From NCBI RefSeq assembly GCF_040712315.1, contig NC_134017.1, forward strand, positions 23,726,322 through 23,790,321: 64,000 nucleotides of DNA. Direction: 5' to 3'. The position numbers and the translations under genes are program-made. The first letter of the stretch is position 1. Each line of letters begins with the position of its first letter. A model generated the notes under the pieces. That model did not search any database. It saw only the letters and a program-made list of their open reading frames with translations, and had not been told where the DNA came from. Below are positions 22,692-34,424 of this stretch, one piece after another. Origin of the DNA: Castanea sativa (lineage: Eukaryota; Streptophyta; Magnoliopsida; Fagales; Fagaceae).

Positions 22692-23603
22692 TCACAATTG
22701 GCATGATATTTTCCTCTCTGGTATGTAGTCTCTTAGCCCTACGGGCATTAGTCTCACCCATACCCTCAAGATTTTGTCTCTTCCCCATTGGGCAGCAGGG
22801 AGAACACATCAAATAGGACCTCTTTTGCATTTGGTCTTTTGGCCCCATGGGCGATAGCATCACCTACACATAATCAAGGAACCTCTTCCCCCTATGAGCA
22901 GCAGGGATGAACACGTCATCCAAAGTGAAGGGGCACTGACCTAGATTTGATTCATTTGTCACAAAGACTACGAAAATCAAATCAGGTGATTACCAAGAAA
23001 TCACACATGGCATAGAGTTAAAATAACATAAAGCTCACATGTTACATTTTCTTTCAAATACATAGTTTATATATAGGTAGTTTTAGAAAAACCTTAAACA
23101 ACCAAAACTTTTGCAAAGTTTGTAAGGTTTCCAAATTCATTCCTTGTCAACAAGATTTTCTATTACTTTCCCAATAATAAAAGTTAAGATAAACGTCTTT
23201 ATTATTTCCAAATAATACCATAAGTCAATGAAATCCACTATCAAAGGAATTCAAATATGATTTCTATGTCAAATATTCATGCATTTCCCCATATGCAATA
23301 TTAAACATGATGTGCTTTCATATATAATCATATATAGTAGGGTCACATCATAACACTTTTTAAGAAAACATAGTTCCACAAATAATTTTTTGAAATGTGT
23401 TTGACCTTAAAACAATGTTTATGCAACATTGTTATTTTCCAAAAATCCAATTAAAAAGCTACTTACCTTATAACCCGCAAGGCCTAATTCTCCAAGCTCT
23501 AAAGGATATTAGATAGAACCTAAACAATATAAAGCAAACCTATCACAATAAGCATAAATCTTAAAATTGTATCTAGCTACAAATTAGGAATTGCCAAATA
23601 AGT
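22692..23603. other. Unassigned stretch with a ~106-bp imperfect tandem repeat
   Basis: Two diverged units start at about 22728 and 22834 and share 'gtct.tt.gccc.a.ggg', 'tctcaccca/atcaccta' and 'ctcttcccc' + 'gcagcagggatgaacac' (or agaacac). The rest is AT-rich with no recognised gene. It joins integrase on the left and a B-like LTR on the right. Confidence 0.45.
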
Positions 23604-24197
23604 TGTTGGGTTAAAATAGATTGACCCCGGTTAATTGTTTTAGTTACTCAAGTTGATTAATTAGGTCAAATTACTTGCAAATCATGGAGGCCCTAACAAA
23701 TCACCAAATAACTAATATGCGATGGAATATAAATTAATATGATGATTTGTTGACAAATGGGGAAAACGTCTCACAAGGCGAAAACCCCACCGGGTGAATT
23801 TAAGGTCACCACCTCCAAGAATCCACTAATCAATAATTATGCAGTTACAAGTATGAGGAATCTTACCACTACCTAGGCATATCCCATATACCAACCTACA
23901 GTTGAACCTTTGCTTCAATACCCAATTGAACTTGATATTGTAGTAGCCTTCTTTCCTTTGTTGCACAAATCTCTAATTTGTGACTAACTCCTTTGCACAA
24001 ATCCAAGTACGTGAATAACTCCAACAACTTGATTGATTGTTGTTGGTTGCATAGTTCTTCACTTCATAAACGATGAAGATCAGGAAACACTTTGTTACAA
24101 AACCCTAAAGTGCACAAATGCATTAGCTTTTCCCAATGTATATGAGTTCTAGGTCTCTGTTTTTGTGTATGATGACTTTTGAAATAAACCTTATATA
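23604..24197 (-). repeat. Element H 3' LTR, first part (B-like family)
   Basis: Diverged but alignable to the LTRs of B and E in reverse: 'gattgaccccgg', 'gacaaatggggaaaacgtctc', 'aaaccccaccgggtga' + 'tttaaggtcaccac', 'tacccaattgaactt'. It is interrupted at 24197 by element C and resumes at 46575. Confidence 0.72.
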
Positions 24198-24791
24198 TGA
24201 TGGAAAATACATGTTTGTATCACATACAAAACATACGCAGCGAAAAATTAACGGATCTACTTCATTCGCAATTGATAACATGTACTTTGTAAACTTCAGA
24301 ATTTAAGAACAAGAGAGCGTACCTTGATGCTGTGAAATTCAAAACAAGAAGCAAAAGTACTCGGGAATACTTTTAATCTTCACTCCAATTTCACTCTACA
24401 TCCAAGATGTGTGGTCTCTTAATCAGTTTCAAAGGGAGAATGACAGAGTGTCTCACTCTCACATACACACCATTTCACAATGATGTCTTTTTTTTTCATA
24501 TGTTAAAAATTTTGTATATTTCTCTCCCTATAACTAATTATCTAATTGGGCTAGCCTTTTGGGCCTTTCCAATTGGGCTTGAGTGTGTGGCTTGGAGTTG
24601 GACCAAAAGGGACCAATAAGACACTAGTGCCAATGGGCCTTGGGCTTTTCTGTCAACTCTTGACAAGTCCAAAGTTACCATTAACTATATTTAATACCAC
24701 TACATAAATATAGTTGCACTCTAGGCCTTATTTATAAATTATATCCCAAGAATTTATTATACATACAACCCCTTCATAAAATATTCATAGT
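24198..24791 (-). repeat. Element C 3' LTR, first part
   Basis: Begins TGATGGAAAATACATG and aligns to the 5' LTR at 44778 onward. Interrupted by element D after ATAGT. Confidence 0.9.
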
Positions 24792-25845
24792 TGAAAGCTC
24801 GGAATTGTGTTAAAAACACAAGAGCTATTTAGACCCCAAAATAAAAAAAATACGGCTCGGTTAATTTTACTCTAACTTAAACTAAGTGTGAAATAGAGTA
24901 AATGTGAGCAAACAAACAAAACAACTACTCTAGGCCATATTCAATAAAGCACATCAGTAAAATGAAAGCTATAAGAGTAGGAAAGAGAGATGCAAACACA
25001 AGATAACACACCGATGTGTTATCGAAGAGGAAACTGAAGAACTCGGCGAAAAACCTCTCCGCCGCCCTCCAAGCGGTAAATCGATCCACTAGACAATAAG
25101 TTGGGATACACGAATAACAAAAGACCCTTCAAGCCTATTCTACCCAATGCACCTAAGCCCTCCAAGCTCCTACTCCAACAAGGCTTCTCATAACTGTGTC
25201 TTGTCTAGCTTTCCGGATCTCACAATGCGCCTGATTGCACCCACCAAAGCTTGGCTTCTTCCAATACTTCCCAGCAGCACCAAAACACACTGAACACTTA
25301 GTATGAGTGTGGTAAGTGTTTGAGCTATCAACCACTCAAGGATTTAGAAATGGACATGTAAGAGTAGAGGAAAACCACAATTGATATTGTGTAGAATTGT
25401 GGGTATGAAAATCTCACACTCTCAAGGGTTGAGGCTTGGGTTTTCTCTTTTGAAAAGCTCTCTACTTAATATGTGGGTGATAATGGTATATATACTGTGA
25501 TTGAGAATGTAATGGAGTAGATAGGACAAGATAGTAGAACAAACTGTTTTGCGGGTATCTCGCGGGAAGGCCTTACTCGCGAGACACTCCCAAAAACCAG
25601 TTATCACCATCTGTAATGACTCTTCGCATTCCAGTCATGTGCAGGGCACATGCATCATTTTACGGGATGCTTATTTGCGAGCTACCCGCGAGAAAACTTA
25701 TTTCTTCACATGCTTGAGTCTTCACACACTCTCTCTCTATCACACAACCTTTACAATAAAATCCTACATAAAGTACAAGGAGATTGAACAAGATTATAAT
25801 CAAATTTGGTACCGAATTAGATCCAATACAAAATAGTTGTAAACA
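24792..25845 (-). repeat. Element D 3' LTR
   Basis: Starts TGAAAGCTCGG. About 230 bp longer than its partner because the 5' LTR lacks 25125-25375 or so. The right edge is uncertain: the pair agree up to 'aaaatagttgtaaa', after which the partner has 'tcacaactttaca' and this copy does not. Confidence 0.8.
25487..25695 (-). promoter_or_regulatory. Element D U3: CGCGAGA palindromes plus TATA box
   Basis: Arms TCTCGCG (25558-25564) and CGCGAGA (25578-25584) form a hairpin with a 13-nt spacer containing GCCTTACT, the same phrase found in the element 1 spacer. A further 'tgcgagctacccgcgagaaa' lies at 25675-25695. The TATA box (reverse strand TATATATACC) is at 25487-25496, ~60 bp downstream. Confidence 0.68.
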
Positions 25846-26367
25846 AAATAAACAAGATATAAGCTATGAAGCATAACCTGATCATACAAGAACAGTAATT
25901 ACACTAGTAAACGATCATTTAACTAGTAAACGATCAAAACATGAATGGACTACAATGATCATTTAACTAGTAAATGATCATCCGGACACGCAATGCAATT
26001 AAGTGCAAAGCAAGAATCAATTGCATGTCCAAAACACTCAACCAATGCAAAATACCAAAGTATTTGCATTAAGGATACACAATCCAACAAGGGCACAAGA
26101 GTGTGGTACTCAAGATAAACTATAAGTACAAAAAAAATGCTACAAAGCAATGAGATAAACACAAAATACTGAATTTAAATCAAAGTACTTAAAGCTTTAA
26201 AAGAAAGCAATGTAAAAGAAAAGAGTTATTGACTATGGCATAAGCAAATAAAATACTAAACCACAAAAAAATAACCAAAAGTCTAAGTCTCTATGTTTCT
26301 CCCCCTCAAAATGTGCTACTCCCCCTCAAAATGTTCTCCTCCTTTTTTACCAAAATGGCCAAAGGAG
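25846..26367 (-). other. Element D 3' non-coding part with PPT-like repeats
   Basis: Contains two copies of 'ctccccctcaaaatgt' (26299-26335; purine-rich on the reverse strand) right after the ORF3 stop, and a small repeat of 'taactagtaaacgatca' near 25900-25980. Confidence 0.6.
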
Positions 26368-27473
26368 CTAGAACTGATCAGATTTGGAGTCGGATCCATG
26401 AGCTATTGACATATCCTCAATCTGAGATGATAGGGCAGTGATTTAACCTTGGAGATAAGCAAATTGCCCCGCAGTATGCTGCACATGAGACTTAAGCATG
26501 CCATATATCTGATCAACTATGGTAAGAAGGTGATCAAGACGATTGAATCCTCATGAAGGTGCTGAAGAAGATGGTTGTGCTGAAGGTTCCAGGGTAGAGG
26601 CGAAGCAATCAATCTCATCATCTGTATCTCCACCTTCATCTTGAGCAGCAGCTCTTGGAATTTGAGAAGTACCTGTCTTTGATCCTTTGATGTGAGCTAT
26701 GCTTCAAATCACTGTGTGACCACCAATAGGATAATCCCTTTGCACAATAGTAAGTCTGCTTGGAACTTTCAACTTTTTTTTGCAATGAGACCCATAATGA
26801 TAGTAAGGAACGACATGGTTATCCTTGAGTTTCTTTTGGAGATGCTCTTGGTCAGCAGATGATAGATATGTCCACATATATCAATCTTTTTATGTGTGAA
26901 GAGATTGTGAAAAAAGATGGTCCTCGGCTTGGACAATGTTGTCAAGTTAGTGACCGAGTACAAGTTGTGGATCATGATATAAGCCAATGTCCTCATCTCC
27001 ACAACAAAAGAAATGGTGTTCATTGACCTCTTGTTTAGTGTACCACTAAGCAGTTTTACCATGTCCTCAATAGAATCCAAGCGATCATCGTATTGCATGA
27101 CAATCGGCTGAGAAGGAGGACGAACTTCAAGGAACTCTTGAATTGAATCCCTTGTGATGATGAACTCTTTATAATGCACCCAACAACTTATGTTATCTTC
27201 TTCCACTATGGCATTAGCGAATAATTCCTTTATGAGTTCACCGTACACATTTCCACTTGGATTCAATAGCTTTGTCCAAGTTCTTTCCTTGAAAATCTCA
27301 GGAATGACAGTATTCTTGAGAGTCTCCATTCGAACAACCCTTTCCATAATGATTGTTCCGCTCTTGAAAAAATCATTGTAGGCCATGTTTACCTCAATGG
27401 AACGAAAATTTGTCGAGTCAGTTCGAGCACGCTTTGAGGATTTCTAGATAATAGCATGCTTGGTGAAAGGCAT
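26368..27473 (-). pseudogene. Element D ORF3: plant-transposon-protein-like, nearly full length
   Basis: ATG at 27473 lies immediately after an acceptor-like TTTTGCAG. A stop follows soon (near 27445), then a 205-residue open part (27386-26769): IFKERTWTKLLNPSGNVYGE, LIKELFANAIVEEDNISCWV, EFLEVRPPSQPIVMQYDDRL, MNTISFVVEMRTLAYIMIHN, LFTHKKIDICGHIYHLLTKS. A frameshift in an 8-T run (26772-26779) moves the rest to another frame: QRDYPIG, an acidic linker, a coiled-coil tail and DSKSDQF-stop at 26368. I recognise this as the 'putative plant transposon protein' family (PF20167, unverified). Biochemical role unknown. Confidence 0.8.
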
Positions 27474-28152
27474 CTGCAAAACCAAACATAAAGCACAAAC
27501 AAGAAAATACAAAACAGACCACAAACACTTGATTAGATTCAAGTTAGTCCAAAACAAAAATAAAAAAACATCTTAAAACAAAGTATAATAAACTCAAAAC
27601 ATCATGTTATATAAAATAAAACATATAAACATGAATGCAATACAGAAAGAAATGACTGTGCATGTGTGTGCATGTGCTAATGCCTGTGTGTGCATGTGCT
27701 GATGCATAGTGTGTGCCTAGGTGATGCATGACATGGCATTGTGAGGCACACAATGGGTAAAGTGTGTAAAACACACACCCAATGATCAAAACATGTCAAA
27801 CATGGTTAATCAAGGGTAATCCCAAACATTGGAACTCATTTGAGTTTAAACTAACACAAAAATGTCACTTGGACATTTTGTTGAACACATAGCATGCAAC
27901 ACAGTTCTACATGAATGAACAGTGCATGAACACAAAGAAATCTGACTAAATACATGTTCAAAAAGCCACAAGGGGCCAACACAAACACAAACACAGCAAA
28001 TGGGACTCAGCCTAATCAAAATTTAAAAGAAAATTTCACACAAATTAGAATCCCAACCCATTTTATGAAAATCCCCAATTTTTAAAAACCCTAAGTTGAA
28101 AACTACAAAAATCTAAGACAAAAGTAAAAAACAATGTTTAAGTAACACATAC
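27474..28152 (-). other. Putative 5'UTR intron of ORF3 in element D
   Basis: Donor TTCAAG|GTATGTG (GT at 28151-28152) and acceptor TTTTGCAG (AG at 27474-27475) enclose 679 nt. The donor context 'aaatcactt' also precedes the donor in element B. The 3' half is rich in ATGCAT/CATGCA. The acceptor directly touches the ATG. Confidence 0.62.
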
Positions 28153-28261
28153 CTTGAAGTGATTTTGTAGAGTTTTTTGTTTGAAAGTGATGGGGTTTGA
28201 GTTAAAGAAAGTTTTGGGTTGAGAGGGGTTTGAGAGACAAAGTGAGGGAAAGTGAGTGATT

Positions 28262-28590
28262 CAAAAATATGTCACATATGGTACTTAAAAATTGAAAACA
28301 TGTGTTTTTTGCGGGTTAGACAGTCGGGAGATTAGTCGTGAGACACATAGAGGCTTTCACGAGAAGTTCTTAGTAGCGACACAGTTATGAGACACTCACG
28401 AAAGTTTCTGTGTAAACTTGAAAAATTCCAGTTTTTGCCTAAAAGCATTTCATAAGTAGAGTTTAGTTGCAAAATACTCGCGAGACAATAGCGAGACCCT
28501 TTGGATGAAAATGTGACTATTTGATTTCCCTTAAGCACATTCCGCAAGTAGCTGTAAGTCACGAGCTGCTTGCGAAAACGCCTCTGAACC
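28262..28590 (-). promoter_or_regulatory. Element D internal palindrome cluster before ORF3
   Basis: 28310-28590 holds many LTR-like cores ('tcgtgagacac', 'actcgcgagacaat', 'gcgagaccctt', 'cacgaaagtttc'). Its TATA-like site is weak (reverse strand TTTTTAAGTACC, about 28283-28294). Inferred promoter for ORF3. Confidence 0.5.
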
Positions 28591-29818
28591 AGTTTTTTGA
28601 AGAAAACACAAAAATGCATTTTGAAACCAAAAAAAAAAAAAAAAAAAACTTAAAACACAAAAGTATAAAAACACTCTAAAAAACGTATAAAAATACTCAA
28701 AAATCATTTTGGTTTTAATTGGCAAGAAATTGAGTATACACATCACATTTGATCATGTACAATCACGTAAATGAAATAAGCATTCATTGAACAAAGTCTT
28801 GTGCGTTGTGTGTGAGTATCAAATGTGGTATAGTCCATAGTCTAGAGTGAAGTTTCAATGATCAATTCAATCAAGTCATACACAATTAGTACTAAGTCAA
28901 GTGGACTATCTCAATTATAGAAATGAACATATATGATCTCCCACAAGAATGATTACATAACTTTGAAACTTTTCATTTGGCTCCATTACAAAACATGACA
29001 TATGATCATTTTTGAACAAAGTACATCTCATTTTGAGATCGATGCCTAAAATTTTGATATTTCAACTTTGTAAGTGAGTAAGCCTTTGGCTTTTTGAGGC
29101 ACCATACATTTCAATACAAGTCACTTTCCCATTTTCCTAGTCAAATACTAGTATGTGTGACGGCTTTTGCAGCTTAATATCTCTTTTCAAGATTTGACAT
29201 TTGATGAGTTCTTTAAGCAAAAACATAAAAAACGTGGGAAAAGATATAGGCACAAGTCTATGCATGTATCAAGATCAACAAGACTATTGACTAATTATTC
29301 ATGACAAGCTTAAAGATCGATTTACAACTATCACACACAGATTTCAAGATTTTTCCCACAAAGATAGATGTGCATACAAAACAAACTAAGCTCATAAATG
29401 CATTACGCCATTAGTACAAAATTACTAGGCTAAACTCACATGTGATATACACAACACAAGCGATCAAACTTTTTAAAGATTTTTCAATTTTTATGAGTTT
29501 TTGAAACTTCTCAACACACTCAAGAAAATAACACGAAAAGTAAGATCAACAAAAACAAATAACAAAAGCAGCTAGCAAAAGAAACATACTATGAATCAGA
29601 AGCAATGACATAAAAATGTTTTGCATAACATGATGCATGAACCTATGACCCTAAACATGAAAGAATTGAAACATGGACATAGGAGATAAATCATGCATGG
29701 GTACCCTTCCTCACCAACACTTTTCGAGTGTTTTGGGTGAAAGCCTTAGATGGAGGTGCAGGACCAACATAGCTTTCCAACCTCGGAGTGAAGCTAGCAA
29801 GGCATAGAGATATGTTTT
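28591..29818 (-). other. Element D spacer between gag and the ORF3 promoter
   Basis: AT-rich non-coding sequence; poly-A near 28629-28648. This is where pol would be in an autonomous element; no pol motif is present. Confidence 0.7.
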
Positions 29819-31617
29819 TCAGCATTTCCATGACGTCTCCAATGAGATGTCCTTCATTTTCTCCCTGGGAGTTCCGTTTGGTTTCTTCTTTGAAATTTCT
29901 TGGTCAAGCATCAAATCAGATTTCTTAAGTGAATGTTTCTTGAAACAGTTGGGTCTTGTATGCCCTTGATCGCCACAATGATGACACACATGCTTCACTT
30001 GAGGCTCCCTCTGATTTTTGGGTAATGACTTCCCTGTACCTTTTGGTCTTACACCAATAGTTCTTTTCTCAGTAGTAGGGGTCTCAGTCTCAGTCACCAC
30101 TTCTTTAAGTTTCTCAACATTCTTGGCTGATACGAACCTTACTTCCTTCTTTGGTTCGCTGTTGGAGCTTCCTTCTCCAGTATAGCCCAAATCGGTCTTG
30201 TCATGTGAAGATTTTTGTGACGACAGCACACTATCAAGTTTCTTGGTGGAGATACGCTCAACCTTGACATTGGCTTGGATTATCTCAAGCTCTAGAAAAT
30301 TGATCTTAGAGTAAGCTTCAACTAGCTCTCCCTTGAGTCCTTCTACTTCACATTTTGCTTCCTTGAGTTGCACAAGAGTACACTTATGCTCCTCTTCAAT
30401 TTTCTTCATCTTTCTCACAACATGGTTTGCAACCTTGGCATATTTTCCACAGTCTTCTAGAAAAGAATCATATGCTTCTTGAAGATTGCTCTCTCCTTCA
30501 GTTTGGCACACATCTTCGTCTTCCAATTCTTCAACTTCCTCACCTTCTGAATGCTCACCAAGTTCATTCACCAAGTTGCTCAAATCATCCTTAGATTCAG
30601 TGGAGGTAATTACCATGAAAGCCCTATAATTCCCATCACTGTCACACTCTTCTTTCAAGTCTGAATTTGAGCTTTCAGAGTTGCCAAGAGTAATGGCAAA
30701 CACCTTGCCCTTCCCTCTCAAGTAGTTATGACATTCTTTCTTAATGTGACCATGGTCGTTGCATTCAAAGCACACAACTGCTTGGGAGGATTGAGAGTCC
30801 TTCCCATTTTTTTTCTTGAACTCCTTTCTACCACCTTTAGATGATGAGAACTTTCCTTTGCCAAAGGACTTTCCACTGTTCTTCCTCTTCAGAAATTTTT
30901 GGAAGTTCTTTGCAAGGAATGCTACTTCTTTCTCTACATCATCTTCTTCGGAAGAATCGTCTATCCTCTTATTGATGGTTTTGAGTGCAAGAGATTTGCC
31001 TGGCTTGTGAGAAGGTAGTCCAAGTTCATATGTTTGGAGAGATCCAATTAACTCTTGAATCTTAATCTCATCCAAATCTTTGCTTTCTTCTATAGCAGTA
31101 ACCTTCGCACGATAACTCTCTAGTAAGGACCTCAAGATCTTTCTCAACACCTTAGCATCCTCAATCTTTTCGACGAGATTAAGCTTGGTAATCATGATTT
31201 CGTTGAGCTTCCCATAGAATGAATCAAATGACTCATCGCCACTTATTTTGAGCTCTTCAAATTGAGTGGTAAGCATTTGAAGTTTTGTGTCCTTGACCTT
31301 CTTGGTACCTTCGTAGGTATTCTCAAGAATCGTCCAAGCTTCCTTAGCGGTCTTCATATGCGATATCCTGTGAAATTCATCAGTAGACACACCACAAAAT
31401 ATAGCGTTAATTGCTTTGCTATTAGTATTTTCCAATGCAAGAGCTGCCTTGTCCCATTCAGGCTTGGCTATTGTGGGTCTAACATACACATTCTAAATGG
31501 AGTCCCATACGGACTCATCTATAGAAGAAAGAAATGCCCTTTATGAACTTTCCAAAAAGCATAGTTGCTCCCATCAAAGAATGGTAGAGCATTGAGAGAT
31601 TGTGACCGATCCATCAT
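29819..31617 (-). pseudogene. gag: Element D gag, almost intact
   Basis: ATG 31617 (MMDRSQSLNALPFFDGSNYA). One frame slip near 31520-31530 and one TAG near 31494 precede a 556-residue open frame (31489-29819). Parts in order: UBN2-type capsid (NAIFCGVSTDEFHRISHMKT, AWTILENTYEGTKKVKDTKL), a lysine-rich patch, zinc knuckle 1 CFECNDHGHIKKEC, a ~190-residue acidic and coiled-coil region (CTLVQLKEAKCEVEGLKGEL), zinc knuckle 2 CHHCGDQGHTRPNC, and a basic tail. It ends in a true stop with no pol fusion. It is the best preserved retroelement gene in the window. Confidence 0.9.
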
Positions 31618-31668
31618 AAAAAGGGTCTTGGATCGTACTTAGGTAATGAAACCATAACAAGTGAATCC

Positions 31669-31680
31669 GCTCTGATACCA
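31669..31680 (-). other. Element D primer-binding site
   Basis: The reverse strand reads TGGTATCAGAGC, an exact copia primer site, 2 bp from the 5' LTR. Confidence 0.93.
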
Positions 31681-31682
31681 AT

Positions 31683-32503
31683 TAAAAGCTCGAAATTGCG
31701 TTAAAAACACAAGAGCTATTTAGACCCCAAAATAAAAAATTACGGCTCGGTTGATTTTACTTTAACTTAAACTAAGTGCAGAATAGAGTAAATGCGAGCG
31801 AACAAACAAAACAACTACTCTAAGCCATATTCAATAAAGCACATCAGTAAAATGAAAGCTATAATAGTAGGGAAGAGAGATGCAAATACAAGATAACACG
31901 CTGATGTGTTATTGAAGAGGAAATAGAAGAACTAGGCGAAAAACCTCTCCACCGCCCTCCAAGCGGTAAATCGATCCACTCAACAATAAGTTGGTATACA
32001 TGAATAACAAAAAAACCTCGCAATGAATAGTGTGTAGAATTGTGGGTATGACAATCTCACACTCTCAAGGGTTGAGGCTAGGGTTTTCTCTTATGAAAAG
32101 CTCTCTACTCAATAAATGGGTAATGATGGTATATATAGTGAGATTGAGGATGTAGTGGAGCAGATATGACAAAATAGCAGAATAGACTGTTTCGCGGGTA
32201 TCTCGCAAGAAGACTTTACTTGCGAGACCCTCGCAAAAACCAGCTGTTACCATCTGTCATGACTCTTCGCATTCTAGTCATGTGCAGGGCACATGCATCA
32301 TTTCGCAGGATACTTAGTCGCGAGCTACCCACGAGAAAACTTCTGTCTTCACATGCTTGAGTCTTCACACTTTCTCCCTATCACACAACCCTTACAATAA
32401 AATCCCACATATAGTACAGGGTATAAAAGATTGAACAAGATTACAATCAAATTTGGCACGGAATTAAAGCAAACACAAAATAGTTGTAAATCACAACTTT
32501 ACA
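31683..32503 (-). repeat. Element D 5' LTR
   Basis: Starts TAAAAGCTCG (the terminal TG appears mutated to TA) and ends CAACTTTACA. It contains the same palindromes (32191-32342) and a TATATATACC box on the reverse strand (32129-32137). Confidence 0.85.
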
Positions 32504-32508
32504 GTAGT

Positions 32509-32908
32509 AATACAAAGTCATGAATGTAGATTGCCACTTTGTAAATATGTCTTAACTCTTAAAACATATCAACATGTCAACTAGAAATCTCCATTTCCAT
32601 GATCAAGACAAATCATCTTAGTTGATACGTTATAGTCTTCGCAGATGAAATGCCTAATTTTATCACCAACTACGAACTACAATTCTAAGTTTATAAAGAA
32701 CTTGTGATTTATATCTTCTGTGACTTTCCACATAAATCACATACTATACATCTCATGGACTATATTATAATGTCCCATATTTATGTTACCACTATGATAG
32801 ATTATAATAAAACAACTTTATTAATCACAATATTAAGATATACATCATGTCATACATAATATTGTACATAGCATCATACAATAAGATTTAAGGGCACTAA
32901 TCCTAACA
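32509..32908 (-). repeat. Element C 3' LTR, second part
   Basis: Resumes at 'aatacaaagtcatgaatg' and ends AATCCTAACA. It lacks part of the middle present in the other C-family LTRs (sequence jumps from 'ctttgtaaat' to 'atgtcttaactc'). The reverse strand of the adjoining bases, GGGCAAGTGGGAGAT, is the polypurine tract. Confidence 0.9.
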
Positions 32909-32939
32909 ATCTCCCACTTGCCCTAAAGACTATTGTGCA

Positions 32940-33437
32940 CTAATCTAACTCCCGTTCCCTCCAAATGTGACTCGAAAGTCGTTTGAGGCAAGGCTTTAGT
33001 AAATGGATCTGCTAAATATTTGGAATTTCAATCTTTGCTACCACTACATCTCCATGACTAACAATGTCTCGAATGATGTGGTACTTCTTCTCAATGTGCT
33101 TTCCTTTCTTATGATTCATTGGATCTTTGGATTGTGCAACCGCTCCACTATTGTCGTAAAACAATGTGATAGGAACTTGTTCGATACTCACAACACCAAG
33201 ATCATAAAGGAATTTCTTGAACCAAACAGCTTCCTTTTCCGCTTCACAAGTAGCAACATACTCAGCTTCCATGGTGGAGTCCATAATACAAGATTGCTTA
33301 ACACTTCTCCAACTTATGGCTCCACCTCCCAAGGTGAAAACACATTCTGAAGTGGATTTTTTGAAATCTAGATCCGATTGAAAATCTGAATCTGTATAGC
33401 CAACAGGAATCAAATCCTCACACTGGTAAACAAGCAT
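32940..33437 (-). pseudogene. pol: Element C RNase H
   Basis: A 141-residue open frame (33012-33437): PVGYTDSDFQSDLDFKKSTS, GGGAISWRSVKQSC, STMEAEYVATCEAEKEAVWF, PITLFYDNSGAVAQSKDP, KGKHIEKKYHIIRDIV. A stop at about 33009 separates the last tail. The DSD and E residues of the copia RNase H pattern are retained. Confidence 0.92.
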
Positions 33438-34424
33438 ATAATCTTTTGTTCTTCGTAGATACTTGAGAATATGCTTTACAGCTTGCCAATGTTTTGGTCC
33501 TAGATTTTATTGATATCGGCTGACCATGCCAACTAAATAACAAATATCCAGTCTAGTACAAAGCATGGCATACATGAGACTTCCCACTACAGAAGCATAA
33601 GGAACTTGTCTCATCATATTTTCTTCCTTTTATGTCTTAAGGCCTTTAGTCATTAGACAAATGAACTCTATGTCTAAAAGGAAGCAATCCTTTCTTTGAG
33701 TTTTTCATGCTAAAACGTTTTAGAACATTATCTATATATCCAGCTCGTGATATGCCTAACACCTAATTCTTGCGATCTTGCTAAAGCTTAATCCCTAGAA
33801 TAAAGTTAGCCTCACCCAAGTCCTTCATATAAAATTGGCTTAACAACCAAACCTTTATCGATGACATTACCCCTACATCATTCCCAATGAGTAGAATATC
33901 ATCAATATAAAGCACTAGGAACATTACTACTTTATCTCGATGTCTTTTATACATACATGGTTCATTAAGATTTTGTGCAAAACCAAATGATTTGATTGCT
34001 TGATCAAATCTGATGTTCCATGACTTATGCTTGCTTTAGTCCATAAATGGACCTTTTCAACTTACATACCATATGTTCTTGGTTCTTTGCTATGAAACCT
34101 TTCGGATGCATCATATAGATTTCCTCTTCAAGATTGCCATTGAGAAATGCAGTCTTGACATCCATTTTCCAAATTTCATAATCATAATGAGCAGCAATGG
34201 ATAAGAGAATTCTGATAGATTTAAGCATTGCTACTAGTGAAAAGGTTTCTTCATAATCAATACATTCTTTTTTTGTATACCTATTCGCCACTAGCCTTGC
34301 TTTAAAGGTTTCAACCTTTCCATCTATCACTCTCTTTCTCTTGTAAACCCATTTGCAACCAACAGGTTTAATGCTGTTAGGCGCCTCTACAAGATCCTAA
34401 ACTTGATTGGAATACATGGAATCT
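33438..34424 (-). pseudogene. pol: Element C reverse transcriptase
   Basis: 34330-34025 is open: FKARLVANRYTKKECIDYEE, TFSLVAMLKSIRILLSIAAH, MDVKTAFLNGNLEEEIYMMH, CKLKRSIYGLKQA. After stops the catalytic motif appears as YIDD at 33899-33910, followed by MKDLGEANFILG-type sequence and SLMYAMLCTRLDICYLVGM. Several stops lie between 34024 and 33440. Confidence 0.9.

Larger units (their letters stand above)
24787..32508 (-). mobile_element. Element D: pol-less copia element with gag and ORF3
   Basis: Inserted into the C 3' LTR. Sides are ATAGT (24787-24791) and GTAGT (32504-32508), a duplication with one mismatch. Order on the minus strand: 5' LTR 31683-32503, primer site 31669-31680, gag 29819-31617, spacer, palindrome cluster, putative intron, ORF3 26368-27473, 3' LTR 24792 to about 25845. 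There is no protease, integrase, RT or RNase H anywhere between gag and ORF3. Confidence 0.88.

Noticed and set aside
22692..22863. Reverse-strand ORF (MMLSPMGPKDQ...)
   Set aside because: It spans the unknown tandem repeat and part of integrase antisense; no conserved motif.
26769..27386. 205-residue ORF considered as a host gene
   Set aside because: It lies inside element D between a palindrome cluster and the 3' LTR, in the same place as the ORF3 copies of A, B and E.
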